Assembly (NCBI GenBank): GCA_905221605.1
Contig: CAJNDS010000752.1
Location: 1 to 64,000 of the forward strand
Length of the DNA: 64,000 nt
From: Symbiodinium natans
Lineage: Eukaryota > Sar > Dinophyceae > Suessiales > Symbiodiniaceae
Direction of reading: 5' to 3'
Shown: one piece after another, positions 52,227-62,345 of the stretch
Layout of the letters: each line of letters begins with the position of its first letter
Position numbering within the stretch: the first letter of the stretch is position 1
Program-made: the position numbers and the translations under genes
Notes under the pieces: generated by a model
Told to the model about the DNA's origin: nothing
The model's input: the letters and a program-made list of their open reading frames with translations, nothing else
Databases searched by the model: none

Positions 52227-52850
52227 CAAACCTATTGAGACAAGTCTTTCATCATGTCACAAGATGGACAAGGCACCGAGGAAATCGCTTTTTGTGGACA
52301 GGTTGTCGTATGTGGCACGGCATGGTTCCCCTTCCGAAGGCGTAACAGCTCGAAAGAGTTTGCTTGAATGCGGAAAGAACACATACTTTGGGGCGGTGTT
52401 CTGAGCTTATCATAAGCTGTGGGGGTGCCTAATACACAGCATGGCTGTTTGGACGTGTTGCAAGTCGCCTGGCTTCATCGAAACGCTACAGCATAGGCTA
52501 GGGATCTCAGGCCAGCTGCCAGCGGAACAACGCTTTTGCTATGGCCATATGTTTTAGCTGTTGTTGCGCATTTTGTGTTGTATGGTTCGGCAAGGCAGCT
52601 GGCTGTTTCCCAGAAGGTTCCATGGCCGGTTGTTGGGAAGGTTGTTGGAGCTGGGCCCAGCGAAGGCAGGGGAGTGCAGAGTCGGGCGTGTGCAGCGCAG
52701 CATGGGCTGCAAGAGGGAGAGCTGCTCTTTTCCCTTGTGGGAGCAATTTTGAGTGCTTTTGAGTGGGAAGGCAAGCGGCGGGGCCCCCAAAGGCAGGACG
52801 GTTAGCGACGGAGCCGGCGGAGCCGGCGGAGCGCTCCGCCCGCTCCGCAG
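52227..52850 (+). repeat. Duplicated block, copy B
   Basis: Second copy of 44404-45035 in the same orientation, about 7.8 kb away, with an internal divergent stretch after 52700 and a GC-rich end (GAGCCGGCGGAGCCGGCGGA). Confidence 0.85.
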
Positions 52851-53550
52851 AGCGCCCTGCCTTTGCGGGCGCGCAGGGCGTCTTCTCCTGGGAGCTCCTG
52901 ACGAGCCATGCCGAGAAGAGAGTGGAGATGTGCAAGGCAACCCGTTTCCCTTCCTTGGCGTCTTCGATTCCCTGGGCCAAAGAAAAGAGCACACGTTTTT
53001 TCTTATGTCTGTGTGGTTTTTTGTGCGCAGGCTTTGGCAGCTCGCGGCTGGTGTGTGCTGGCCATGGCCTCATTGACTTCAAATGTCCGCAGAGGGAGTC
53101 GGATTGAGATGGAGAGACATTTGCTCAGCATTTTGAGAAGATTCCCAAAGACTCCCTGATGCAGAGGAGCTGCCAGATGCTCTACAACGTAGCATTGCAG
53201 ACATGCAGGTCTTGGCCGAAGAGGCCCGGGTTTCAGAATTTCAAGCAATGTCAAGCATGCGCTTAAGCAATTTCACGTACACATGCGCTTGTCGAGCTTC
53301 GTGCGACTGAAAGAGCTCCCTGTAACCCCCCCCAGTCTGCTGCTTGCCATGGCAACTCTTGGCGCAACTGCTCTCTGCTGCATTCGGCTGCTTGCCCCTG
53401 TCAGTTCTTCCGGCGTCCTCGTGATGAGCGCTGCGCCCTTGGCCGCCTGCGCCTCTATCGAGACAAGGCGCCGGAACTGCAGAACTGCGAACTTTCGTCA
53501 GCACTTCACCTAAGCTCCAGAGATTCTACGCGCAATAACTTCGCTTCCAT

Positions 53551-53784
<234 letters not shown>

Positions 53785-53884
53785 NNNNNNNNNNNNNNNN
53801 NNNNNNNNNNNNNNNNNNNNNNNNNNNNNNNNNNNNNNNNNNNNNNNNNNNNNNNNNNNNNNNNNNNNNNNNNNNNNNNNNNNN
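53785..53884. other. Assembly gap (100 N)
   Basis: Exactly 100 N. Sequence style changes abruptly across it (CA repeat to telomere-like repeats), so adjacency should not be trusted. Confidence 1.
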
Positions 53885-54570
53885 TAAACCGTAAACCCTA
53901 AACCCTAAATCTTAAACCCCTAACCCTAAAAAAACCTAAACCTTAAACCTTAAACCCGACACCCTAAACTCCAAACCCTGAACCCTAAATCCTAAGCCCT
54001 AAACTCTGAACCCTAAACCCTGACCCTAAACCCGAAACCCTAGACCCTAAGCACTAACCCCTAAACCCGAAACCCTGAGCCCAAACCCTTCAACCCAAAC
54101 CCTGAACCTTAAACCCCAGACCCTAAACCTTAAACCTTAAAGCTTAAACACCAGACCCCTAAATCTTAAACCCCTAACCCTAAACCCTAAACCTTAAACC
54201 TTAAACCCGACACCCTAAACTCCAAACCCTGAACCCTAAATCCTAAGCCCTAAACTCTGAACCCTAAACCCTGACCCTAAACCCGAATCTAGACCCTAAG
54301 CACTATTCCTAAACCCGAAACCCTGAGCCCAAACCCTTCAACCCAAACCCTGGACCCTAAAGCCTAAGCATAAAACCCCAAACCCTGAAGTCTAAACCCT
54401 AAGGCCTAAACCCTTAACCCCGAACTAAACCGTCAACCCTAACCCCTACGGCCTAAACCCGGCAACAGGAACCCGAGACCCCAAACCCTGAGGCCTCAAG
54501 CCTTAACCCTAAACCCTAAACCCTAGACCCTAGGGTCTACCCTAAAGACTAAACCCTAAACCATAAGGCC
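53885..54570. repeat. Degenerate telomere-type repeat (CCCTAAA)n
   Basis: Variants of CCCTAAA (CCTTAAA, CCCGAAA, CCCTGAA) over nearly 700 bp. An internal duplication of about 240 bp is visible: TTAAACCCGACACCCTAAAC starts near 53947 and 54199. Confidence 0.9.
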
Positions 54571-54581
54571 CGTACCCGAAA

Positions 54582-54747
54582 GCCACTGTCGACGAAACCC
54601 GTTCAAAAAACGTTAAAATTTTTAACTTTTTTTAACATAATTTTTAACAACCTTTTCCTTTAGTTTCCCTTCTAAATCAATGTTAAAAAATTGTTAAAAA
54701 ACGTTAAAAATTTTAACGTTTTTTGAACGGGTTCCCTCGGCAGTGGC
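54582..54747. mobile_element. MITE-like element with ~45-bp terminal inverted repeats
   Basis: The left end (GCCACTG, then AACCCGTTCAAAAAACGTTA and AAATTTTTAAC) is matched in inverted form by the right end (AAAATTTTAACGTTTTTTGA, then CGGGTT, ending CAGTGGC). Total 166 bp, AT-rich centre, no coding capacity. It interrupts telomere-like repeat. No clear target duplication is seen. Confidence 0.75.
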
Positions 54748-54994
54748 ACTCGAACGAAATCCAGACACACTATTCTTTTTGCGCGCTCCACCTCGGTGCA
54801 TGCTGCCTGATCGATCAGCTCCGGAAGATGCTGCTAAGCCTGGATCACACGTGAAATGTCACGAACTGACACAAGCTGCAGAAGTCTTGACACAATCTTT
54901 GTACTTGCTTGGCTTGCATGACAAGCAGCTCTCAACTGGTGCACCGACGAGGCTCAATCTGTCTTCTGCTTCCTCCAAAAACAAGACACGGACA

Positions 54995-55137
54995 AACCCT
55001 AAACCCTAAACCCTAAACCCTAACCCCTAAACCCTCAACCCTCAACCCTCAACCCTAAACCCTAAACCCCAAACCCTAAACCCTAAACCCTAAACCCTGA
55101 ACCCCAAACCCTAAACCCTAAACCCTAAACCCTAAGT
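54995..55137. repeat. Telomere-type repeat (CCCTAAA)n
   Basis: Fairly regular AAACCCTAAACCCT units. A short stretch (54748-54994) between the MITE and this repeat has one frame of 88 codons, not supported as a gene. Confidence 0.9.
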
Positions 55138-55199
55138 TTATGCAATGCACTGCAGAGCATGGCTTCCTCTGTAGTCCTGGGATCATGGGCCTCGGCTTG

Positions 55200-56600
55200 G
55201 TCACCATGGCCTGCCAAAACAAACAAAAAAGGAGTGCTCCTCCTCAATAGGAGAAGCCCTCCTGCAACTGAATTCAAAAGCATAAGTAGTGCAGCTGGGC
55301 CTGCTGCCTCCTCGGGAGCTGGTGGACCACTGGCCTGACCGAGAGGCTGCATGGATAACAAACCCGAAACAAAATCATCCCCTTCACAAAAACAAATTGC
55401 CTCAAAACCCTCATCATCCACGGCAATCGGCTGGCTGTCCCCAAGCCCTGCCGGGGAGTGGCTTGCTTGTTTGGCAGCGCACAAGCAACAGGACCTCAAC
55501 TATTGCTGCCCAAGGAGCATTCCGAGGCTGGCTTCGTCTTGGCAATCTTGCTGGGGGGACCGGTCTCCTCATGAGCAGACAAGGGCCAAGGGCAAAAGCT
55601 TCGAACGAACTAAGAAGGAGGCCCTCCTCGACAGGAGAGCCTCCTGTGCGAACAATTCTGCATGTATCCTCGTCCGGCTCGCCATCCACTTTGGTCCAGC
55701 TCTGATAGCTCCGCATGGAGGCTGGCGACCCGTCCCTCCTCTTCTCTGCTGCTTCGCAGCTCCTGCCCCTCTTCTCTGGAGGTGCCTCGTGTGAGAGAGC
55801 ACACAAAGCACATGCATGTAGCAGACACAAGAACAGTGTAGCCACACAGTGCAGCCCAGTAGCCGGTGGAGGGTTCTTCGGGATAACCAGGGGCCTGGCC
55901 TTTGGCTTCGGGTGCTGCTGGGCCTTGGCTTCGCGGGAACAAAGAAAACACAAGCAACACAGGAAACTCTGAAAGTCTTTCTGCCGGAAAGGCACCGCTT
56001 CGGCTTGCTCTTGGCCCTCTTGGCCTGGATCTTCTTCCTCTTCATCACTCGGTGGCTGAAACTCCGGCTCGCCGGCATCCTTCCACCCCTTGACCTTGGC
56101 CCACCACACCTTTCGCTGCTTGCCCCTGTTCTTCTTCTTCTTCTTCGCCAAGGTGGGCTCAATGTAGTTGGCAAAGTCCTTCAGGTCCCACCGGCCTCCA
56201 CTGCCCTTGCTGTAGGGATCCCAGAGGTTCTCTCGGTTGGCCGAGTAGATGTAGAGCTCACCTTAGCGAGGAGACCCTCCTATACAGGAGAACCTCCCAA
56301 AAACTGCAAGGCTCAACTTGAAGGAGACCCTCCTAGAGTGAAGGAGAGCCTCCTGAAATCTGGATGCTGACATGTTGCACTTTGTGTTTAGGCAGCCACC
56401 CTCCCGCACATAGGACCAGTTGTGCTTGCATTTCTTGCACTTTCTCACATCGATGCCGGACATGTCATTGGGGTCCTCGTCCCACGGGTCGTCGTCCTTC
56501 TTCCACCACTGGGAGCCTTCACCCTTCTTGTCGCGGCCACCATCCTTCCAGCTGGAGCCCCACCCCTCAGCGACAGGACTGCAGAGAACCCTGGGCAACA
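55200..56600 (-). CDS. Hypothetical multi-exon gene with a zinc-ribbon-like motif (partial model)
   Basis: Two exon-like stretches read well. Exon A begins after a plausible acceptor CTCTGCAG (near 56580) and encodes SPVAEGWGSSWKDGG, WWKKDDDPWDEDPNDMSG, then a CKKCKHNWSYVREGGCLN-TKC motif that could bind zinc; it ends near 56365. Exon B begins near 56260 (ELYIYSANRENLWDPYSKGS, WDLKDFANYIEPTLAKKKK) and continues through a basic then acidic stretch (EPEFQPPSDEEEEDPGQEG) to about 55970. Sequence further downstream, such as QPIAVDDEGFEAICFCEGDD near 55385-55440, may be another exon. Between exons lie hairpin-forming GGAGGGTCTCCT repeats. Splice sites are not proven. No known family is recognised. 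Confidence 0.5.
55231..56354. repeat. Four related GGAGGNCTCCT double-hairpin repeats, at least three in presumed introns
   Basis: Copies at about 55231-55265, 55616-55647, 56269-56298 and 56322-56354 share (plus strand) AGGAG(A/G)CCCTCCT, a spacer of 4-9 nt, then AGGAGA(G/A)CCTCC. Each half is self-complementary. Confidence 0.7.
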
Positions 56601-56679
56601 ATCTGAGCACACAAAATGCAGCCAAAAATACTGCAGCCAAGCGACACCAGAACCAGAACCTGACTGATGATGCCAAGAC

Positions 56680-57238
56680 ATCCCTGCTTGTGGCAGACAG
56701 AGGTCTGGAGCTGCACTGAAGGCTTTAGCTTGGGCCGAGAAGCTGGCTGGCAGGCAAAGAAGCTCAAACAACAAGTCTCACATGCACTGCACCTCACAGC
56801 ATCTCCTCCTACTCTGCATGCACTGCACACTCTCATGAGTCACTCCAGCAAGCAGATCTGCCACAGAACCTCTTAAATGAAAACATGTTAAGCAAACGGA
56901 AAACAAATCTGAAATTTCGTATCTACCTAAAAGTATTTGCCAATGCTCCACACAAATCAATCTGCCAAGATGCAGCTGAGCTCGAGCCTTTAAAATTGTG
57001 CAGGCAGAACAGGACGGCATGTAGACCTATTGTTCTTTTCTACAGATATGTACACACACATCTCCTTGGATCTGCTCCATGCATCGATCTGGATCGATCA
57101 TTCACTTGCATGCCAGACGGTGTCTTTATGAAACATATTGGGAAAGAAAAGCCCTTATTTAACACGTGTGAGAAAACCCTTTAATTAAGCAAATAGCCCT
57201 TAAATTAGATTTACGCATAATCCCTTAACCATGATTTA
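56680..57238. other. Interval without supported genes
   Basis: No domain is recognised. The sequence becomes AT-rich from 57000 before the GC-rich satellite. Confidence 0.4.
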
Positions 57239-57249
57239 AAGACTTTTGG

Positions 57250-58100
57250 AGTCTCTGGGCACGCGCACGCGGCACGCGGCACGCGGCACGCGGCACGCGC
57301 ACGCGGCACGCGGCACGCGGCACGCGGCACGCGCACGCGGCACGCGGCACGCGGCACGCGGCACGCGCACGCGGCACGCGCAACGCGGGGCACGCGCGAC
57401 GCGGCACGCGCACGCGGGCGCGCACGCGGCGACGCGGCCCGCCACGCACGCGCCGCGCGGCGGCGCGGGCACGCGCCCGCGCACGCGGCACGCGCACGCG
57501 GCACGCGCACGCGGCACTGCGGCACGCGGCACGCGGGCACGCGGCAGCGGCACGCGGGCACGGCGCACGGCGGGGCACGCGCACGCGGCACGCGCAAGTG
57601 GCCGCGGCGGCAACGCGCACGCGGCACGCGCACGCGGCACGCGGCACGCGGCACGCGGCACGCGGCACGCGGCACGCGGCACGAGCGCGGCCGCGCACGC
57701 GCACGCGGGCACGCGCACGCGGCACGCGGCGTACGCGCACGCGGTACGCGCACGCGGCGCACACGCGCACGCGCGCACGCGGCAACGCGGCACGCGCACG
57801 CGGCACGCGCGCACGCGCACGCGGCACACGCGGCACGCGGCACGCGCACGCGGCGACGGCAACGCGGCGCGCACGCGGACGCGCACGCGGCAACGCGGCA
57901 CGCGCACGCGGCACGCGCACGCGGCACGCGCCGCGGCACGCGCAGCGGCACGCGCACGCGGCACGCGCACCCGCGGCACGCGCACGCGGCACGCGACGCG
58001 GCACGCGCACGCGGCACGCGCACGCGGCACGCGCACGCGGCACGCGCACGCGGCACGCGCACGCGGCACGCGCACGCGGCACGCGCGCGCGCACGCGCAC
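57250..58100. repeat. GC-rich satellite of GGCACGC and GCACGC words
   Basis: About 850 bp of (CACGCGG)n/(CACGCG)n. It leaves long frames open on both strands (Arg/Ala/Cys/Val or Ala/Arg/His/Thr products), which are artefacts. It is very CG-dinucleotide-rich. Confidence 0.95.
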
Positions 58101-58417
58101 TGGGAAGAACCATGGCTTTGTAAGTGTTTATACAGGTTAGAAGTACATTATTAAACAGCATACAAACCGGTTGTATGTATATTGCAAATCACCTATAAGT
58201 GTGATAAACAAATACAAAGGTTAAGAGGATTAGCTAAGTGTTTACATAAGTGGTGTAAGTATGTTAAACATTTACAAAGGTTAGGGGGTTTAGCTAAACT
58301 TTAGCTAAGTTAACATAACTTGTTGAAGTAGAATTCTTATATAGGGAAATGGCTATGTTATACACGTATATGACACTATAAACAAGGGTGCATGGTTTGG
58401 GTATGAAGGGTGTTTCG

Positions 58418-58440
58418 GGGGGGGGGGGGGGGGGGGGGGA
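58418..58440 (+). repeat. Poly(G) run
   Basis: An uninterrupted G run of over 20 nt, a likely G-quadruplex and a likely point of sequencing error. Confidence 0.95.
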
Positions 58441-58519
58441 CAATGAATGCATCCTCTTGGCATGCAGCCGTTTTTTGCAAGAGTGGTTGTATGCAAGGAT
58501 AGACATATAGCTATGCCGC

Positions 58520-59207
58520 TGCTAATCGAAAAAAAATTGTCCTGAAGCTGGATGGAGCCACGTGGACTTTGGTTCAGAATGATATAGAAGAAACGGACCA
58601 AGGTCCGTTCATGGTACTTCGCCCATGGAGCATGGGCTTGTGTAAGCTGCTGGCGAAGCAGCATGATGTGAAGCTGCCGAAAGCCCGGCCAAGGCCATCG
58701 TTGTCTCAGAGCGACATTTATCGATCGTTCTTGAGTTGCCGAAACGATGCTTCCAAGGAGCAGCACTCCAAACGGCAGGCAGAGAAACTGAAAGAACAGA
58801 GCTCTGGCCTTTTCGGCGGTGAGGACAGCGAGGCTGCCCTGGTTTCTGTAACAGGCACCTCTCCAAGAAGAGCAACGAAGAGTCGCTTGAGCCGCTTGGC
58901 TTCCAAGGAAGCCAGAGCAGAGCAGGCTGTGCTCAAGGTTGCTTGGAAGGACAAGGAGATCCGTGCCCTCGAGGCGGGCCATGTCACGGATGTGCCCAAA
59001 ATCCACTTGGATGATATGGCACTGTTCTTTGAAGCAACAGAAAGTGAAGTGGTTACTGCCGAGACATTTCAGCCCAGAGCTCGGCAAAGCTTTCCTAAGG
59101 GAACTCCTGCAAAGGACAAAATCGTGAAATTCGGCCAAGGCCGTAAGGGTCAACTCAAGGGCGACGACAGAAGGTACTCGCTTGTGAGAGACACTGCAGG
59201 AGGATGA
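58520..59207 (+). CDS. Hypothetical Lys/Ser-rich protein, 3' exon or partial gene
   Basis: The frame has no ATG near its start; it is open from just after a stop near 58498, reading IVLKLDGATWTLVQND, then PFMVLRPWSMGLCKLLAKQH and on to a TGA at 59205-59207 (SLVRDTAGG). The middle is basic with charged helices (KRQAEKLKEQSSGLFGGEDS, RLSRLASKEARAEQAV), the end is KIVKFGQGRKGQLKGDDRRY. It is probably an exon of a spliced gene or a fragment. No family is recognised. Confidence 0.5.
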
Positions 59208-59265
59208 TGCTGAGACCAGCAAGGCAGCGAGAAGGCGGGGCCAGCCCTCCAAACGGAGGCAGCCG

Positions 59266-59345
59266 GTTTAGGGTTTAGGGTTTATGTAGGGTTTATAGGG
59301 TTTATAGGGTTTATGGGGTTTAGGGTTTAGGGTTTAGGGTTTAGG

Positions 59346-59379
<34 letters not shown>

Positions 59380-59380
59380 C
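59266..59380 (+). repeat. Telomere-type TTTAGGG repeat followed by (TA)n
   Basis: GTTTAGGGTTTAGGG with variants, then a TATATATA run at about 59350-59376. Orientation is opposite to the repeats at 53885-55137. Confidence 0.9.
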
Positions 59381-59689
59381 TATAGGGCTGGGGGTCCCTG
59401 GCTGTAGGTACCCTAAACCCTCAACGGTGGACCGTCTGCCTCAGGAAAACCCATGCGAAGCTTTGTTATCATTTTGCAGTCCACAGTACAGTTGCTTGAC
59501 TGACTTGCAGGGGTGCATGTGCAGGCTGCTCAGGTTTCTGCCGGTCTCTGCAGCCGTTTTTGGCTCCTGTAGGGAGCCCGAGGCTGAAGCGACTCTGTTG
59601 ACGAGGCCAGGCAAGGGATCTTTTGAAGGATTCGTTGAAAGGAAATGTAAAGATAAATACATGTGTATATATACATATAAGCCCGGGAG

Positions 59690-59965
59690 ACTACGGTTTC
59701 CTGGGCAATTTCACTACGGTTTCCTTGGAAGCAGCACGGCGGACCACGGTTTGCCGTCTGTCTGTGAGAGCTATAGGAGACCACGGTTTCCTGCAGAGCA
59801 TGGCTGGCAGACTACGGTTTGCTCAGTCAGTCATACATGCATGGGCTGCCCGTGCTGGCCACCAGAATGCAGGCAGACCAAGATTTGTTTGCGTCTGCTG
59901 AGCAAGCAGGCCACGGTTTGCTTTGCTTTGGGAGAGAAGAGGAGACCATGGTTTCCTCAAGGTGC
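59690..59965 (+). repeat. Dispersed short motif (AGACYACGGTTTSCT), about seven copies
   Basis: GA(C/T/G)(C/T)ACGGTTT(C/G)CT or a close variant recurs near 59690, 59714, 59742, 59780, 59811, 59911 and 59943 (the last with ATGGTTTCCT). The frame at 59346-60029 is open over it but shows no domain. Confidence 0.6.
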
Positions 59966-60019
59966 ATGCCACGGCATGGACCAGAAGATAAGTATATATA
60001 TCTATATATGTAATATAGG

Positions 60020-60195
60020 GTCTCTCTAGAGCTTAGGGTATAGGGTGTAGGTTTTAGGGTACAGGGTTTAGGGTTTAGGGTTTAGGGTTTAAGGTTATAG
60101 GGTTTAGGGTTTAGGGTTTAGGCCTTAGGGTGTAGAGGGATCGTGCGCCTAAACCCTATAAAGCCTAAAGCCTAAACCCTAAACCCTAAACCTGT
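60020..60195 (+). repeat. Telomere-type TTTAGGG repeat, then inverted CCCTAAA
   Basis: TTTAGGG units to about 60140, then AAACCCTA units from about 60152, forming a head-to-head junction. Confidence 0.85.
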
Positions 60196-60241
60196 TTTCT
60201 TTTGCACCTGGCCAGGCGACTTCCAGGCGACTTCGTAGGCC

Positions 60242-60528
60242 ATGGCCAGAGGAAACCGCAGCTCCAGCTCTGAGGATGGAGAGGGAAGAGCTCGACGAGA
60301 GCCTCGACCACGGTCGAGGTCTCGTGACACCGAGGAGCAAAAGAAAGATGAAGAAGAAGAAGAGAGCTCCTACGAGTCAAGCGAGTCCGAGGACAAAGAG
60401 GAGGATCCGGAGCAGGACCCGGACCAGGCTAAGGCCTCAAAGAAGCCGGTCGAGGGTATGGCCCCCAAGAGGCGGAAACTGGAGGAGAAGCTGAGCAAGG
60501 CCAGGGCCGCTCGCTGCAATGGGTGAGC
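60242..60528 (+). CDS. Charged RS/acidic protein, probable first exon
   Basis: ATG 60242 in GGCCATGGCC context begins a 94-codon frame (MARGNRSSSSEDGEGRARRE, then RPRSRSRDTEEQKKDEEEEE, then APKRRKLEEKLSKARAA), with Arg/Ser, acidic and possible nuclear-localisation stretches. It stops in GGGTGAGC, which also looks like a splice donor (GGTGAGC). In the next frame, 60519-60638 stays protein-like (GEHRPLPDRKEDPEDPGSYG, KVVTSLFQIACSELRQ), so either splicing or a one-base shift links them. Function unknown, possibly nuclear. Confidence 0.5.
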
Positions 60529-60779
60529 ACCGGCCCCTGCCCGACCGGAAGGAAGATCCCGAGGATCCCGGCAGCTACGGCAAGGTGGTGACAAGCCTGT
60601 TTCAGATAGCCTGCTCCGAGCTGAGGCAGCGATGCTAGCTGCCATGGCCCAGCCGGTCGAAGCCGCTATGAGTATGAAAAAAGAGTGCTCTCGTGTCTCA
60701 AGGGTCGGGGTTTTGGGGTTGTTGCTTTTTTTTCAGTGCAGTTAAATTCAACATAACATTGGGGTCCCCACGTGAAAAA

Positions 60780-61143
60780 TATGTTATTGTATTTCCTATA
60801 TCATATGATTGCACTGCATCTCATATGATATAGGAAATACAATATCATACGACATTTTGGGACTGCATATGTTATAGGAAATGCAATATCATATGATTTT
60901 TAGACGATCATATGATATAGGAAATCCAATATCATATTAGTGCGATGTCATATGATATAGCATATGCAATAACATATGAGAATGTTATATGATATAGAAA
61001 ATACAATATCATATGAGGCCTTTGACGATCATATGATATCGGAAATGCAATATCATACGAGGCTTTTCTCAGTCATATGTTATCGGAAATGCAATATCAT
61101 ATGACCTGAACTCATTGCATATGTTATCGTCTTTCCTATATCA
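60780..61143. repeat. Array of nine ~32-bp palindromic repeats with short variable spacers
   Basis: The unit is TCATATGATATAGGAAAT followed by GCAATATCATATGA, with self-complementary ends. Copies start near 60780 (inverted), 60821, 60866, 60908, 60948, 60985, 61029, 61073 and 61118 (inverted), a period of 37-45 bp. Spacers of 5-13 nt differ from one another. The outermost copies are in opposite orientation to the inner seven. Confidence 0.9.
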
Positions 61144-61164
61144 AAATTTAGGATTCTACTACGT

Positions 61165-61230
61165 TTTTCCCTAAGCCCTAAGCCGGAAACCTTAGGCCCT
61201 TAACCCTAAACCCTAAACCCCAAACCCGAA
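61165..61230. repeat. Short telomere-type repeat
   Basis: CCCTAAGCCCTAAGCC and AACCCTAAACCCTAAACC. Confidence 0.8.
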
Positions 61231-61279
61231 ACTGTTCATCAGCTGAGAAGTGTGTGAACGAATCTAACAAGGTCGTTGG

Positions 61280-61393
61280 CCCTTCCAGAGGCCTTGAAGC
61301 CTATGATCAGAATAATACTAGCTGCAACAACAGGTAAAAAGGCCTTGAAGCCTATGATCAGAATAATACTATAGCTACAACAAAAGGTAAAAA
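61280..61393 (+). repeat. ~55-bp tandem duplication
   Basis: GGCCTTGAAGCCTATGATCA with AATAATACTA, GCTRCAACAA and AGGTAAAAA occurs twice (from about 61283 and 61341). Confidence 0.85.
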
Positions 61394-61879
61394 GACATAA
61401 TCAATGAACCCCAAAAAGGGCCGACCTGAAACAACTGGAACTCCGGATCTCCACATCAATCCCTGAAATTGAAGCTTCGAGCTTGCTGACCCCCTAGTAG
61501 GAGCGCCAAGCGATGCACAAGAAGCTGCGTGACGAACAAGAAGCCGCGAAGGCAATTTGAGGGAGATACCAGCAGTAGCAGCCGCAGTTGCAGTTGCGCT
61601 TGAAATCCTTATGAAGCTAGAGAGCCTTCATCAAACACGGACCCCTTATAGAACCCTCATGGACCCTTGAGGCGCTCCGGCGCCAGATCTGCTTGCTGCA
61701 GGACCAGGCCGGCACTGCGCTATTGGAAACCCTAACCTTGGCGATGTTTATGGGTTGGTTGGTTGGTGGGGCTTGGCCTTGGGTCCACAAATTGGAGCAG
61801 AGATGGTTGGTGCTGGGGCCGGTCTTGGCCGTGGGCCCACGCAGTGGGGCAGGGATGGTTGGTGGCATGGGCTGGGGAG

Positions 61880-62345
61880 CTAGAAGGGTTCAGGGTTTAT
61901 ATATGGTTTATGGCATTAAGGGTTTTAGCTTGGGGGTCTCTCCGCCCTTGCAAACCCTAAACCCCAAACCCTCAACCCCAAGCAGGGTTAAGGTTCATCT
62001 ATCGGGTTTGCAGGGGCTTGGTCTTTTTCAGGGTTTATAGAAATTAAAGGTTTACCTTGAACAAGTTTTCATGGTTTAGGGTTTTAGGTTTGGGGTTTCA
62101 CTGCCCCATGCAGCAAACCCTAAACCCACAACCTTCAACCCCGAAACCGAAATTCCACATCCCAACTAGGGTCAGGGTTTTTATAGGGTTGAAGCTTAAG
62201 GGCTTTAGGCTTGGGGCTTGCACCCAATGCAGCAAGCCCGAAACACTAAACCTTAAATCCGACACCCCTCAAACCCTAAGCCCTAAACCTTCAGAACCCT
62301 AACCCCAAACCCCTAAACCCCATCCCCAAAACCTAAACCTCAAAC
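61880..62345. repeat. Degenerate telomere-like region with three ~150-bp units
   Basis: Three units share a pattern: TTTATAGGGTTTA-like start, TTTAG(C/G)(C/T)TTGGGG, a short GC block containing CCC(A/T)TGCAGCAA(A/G)CCC or a variant, then CCCTAAACC words. Frames over them are not treated as genes. Confidence 0.65.

Noticed and set aside
57236-58161. Long open frames on both strands (up to 316 codons)
   Set aside because: They are translations of a CACGCGG satellite lacking stop codons; Arg/Ala/Cys/Val-only products have no domain.
60780-61143. CRISPR array
   Set aside because: Repeats are regularly spaced and palindromic, but spacers are only 5-13 nt, end copies are inverted, no cas genes are present and the context is a eukaryotic nuclear genome.
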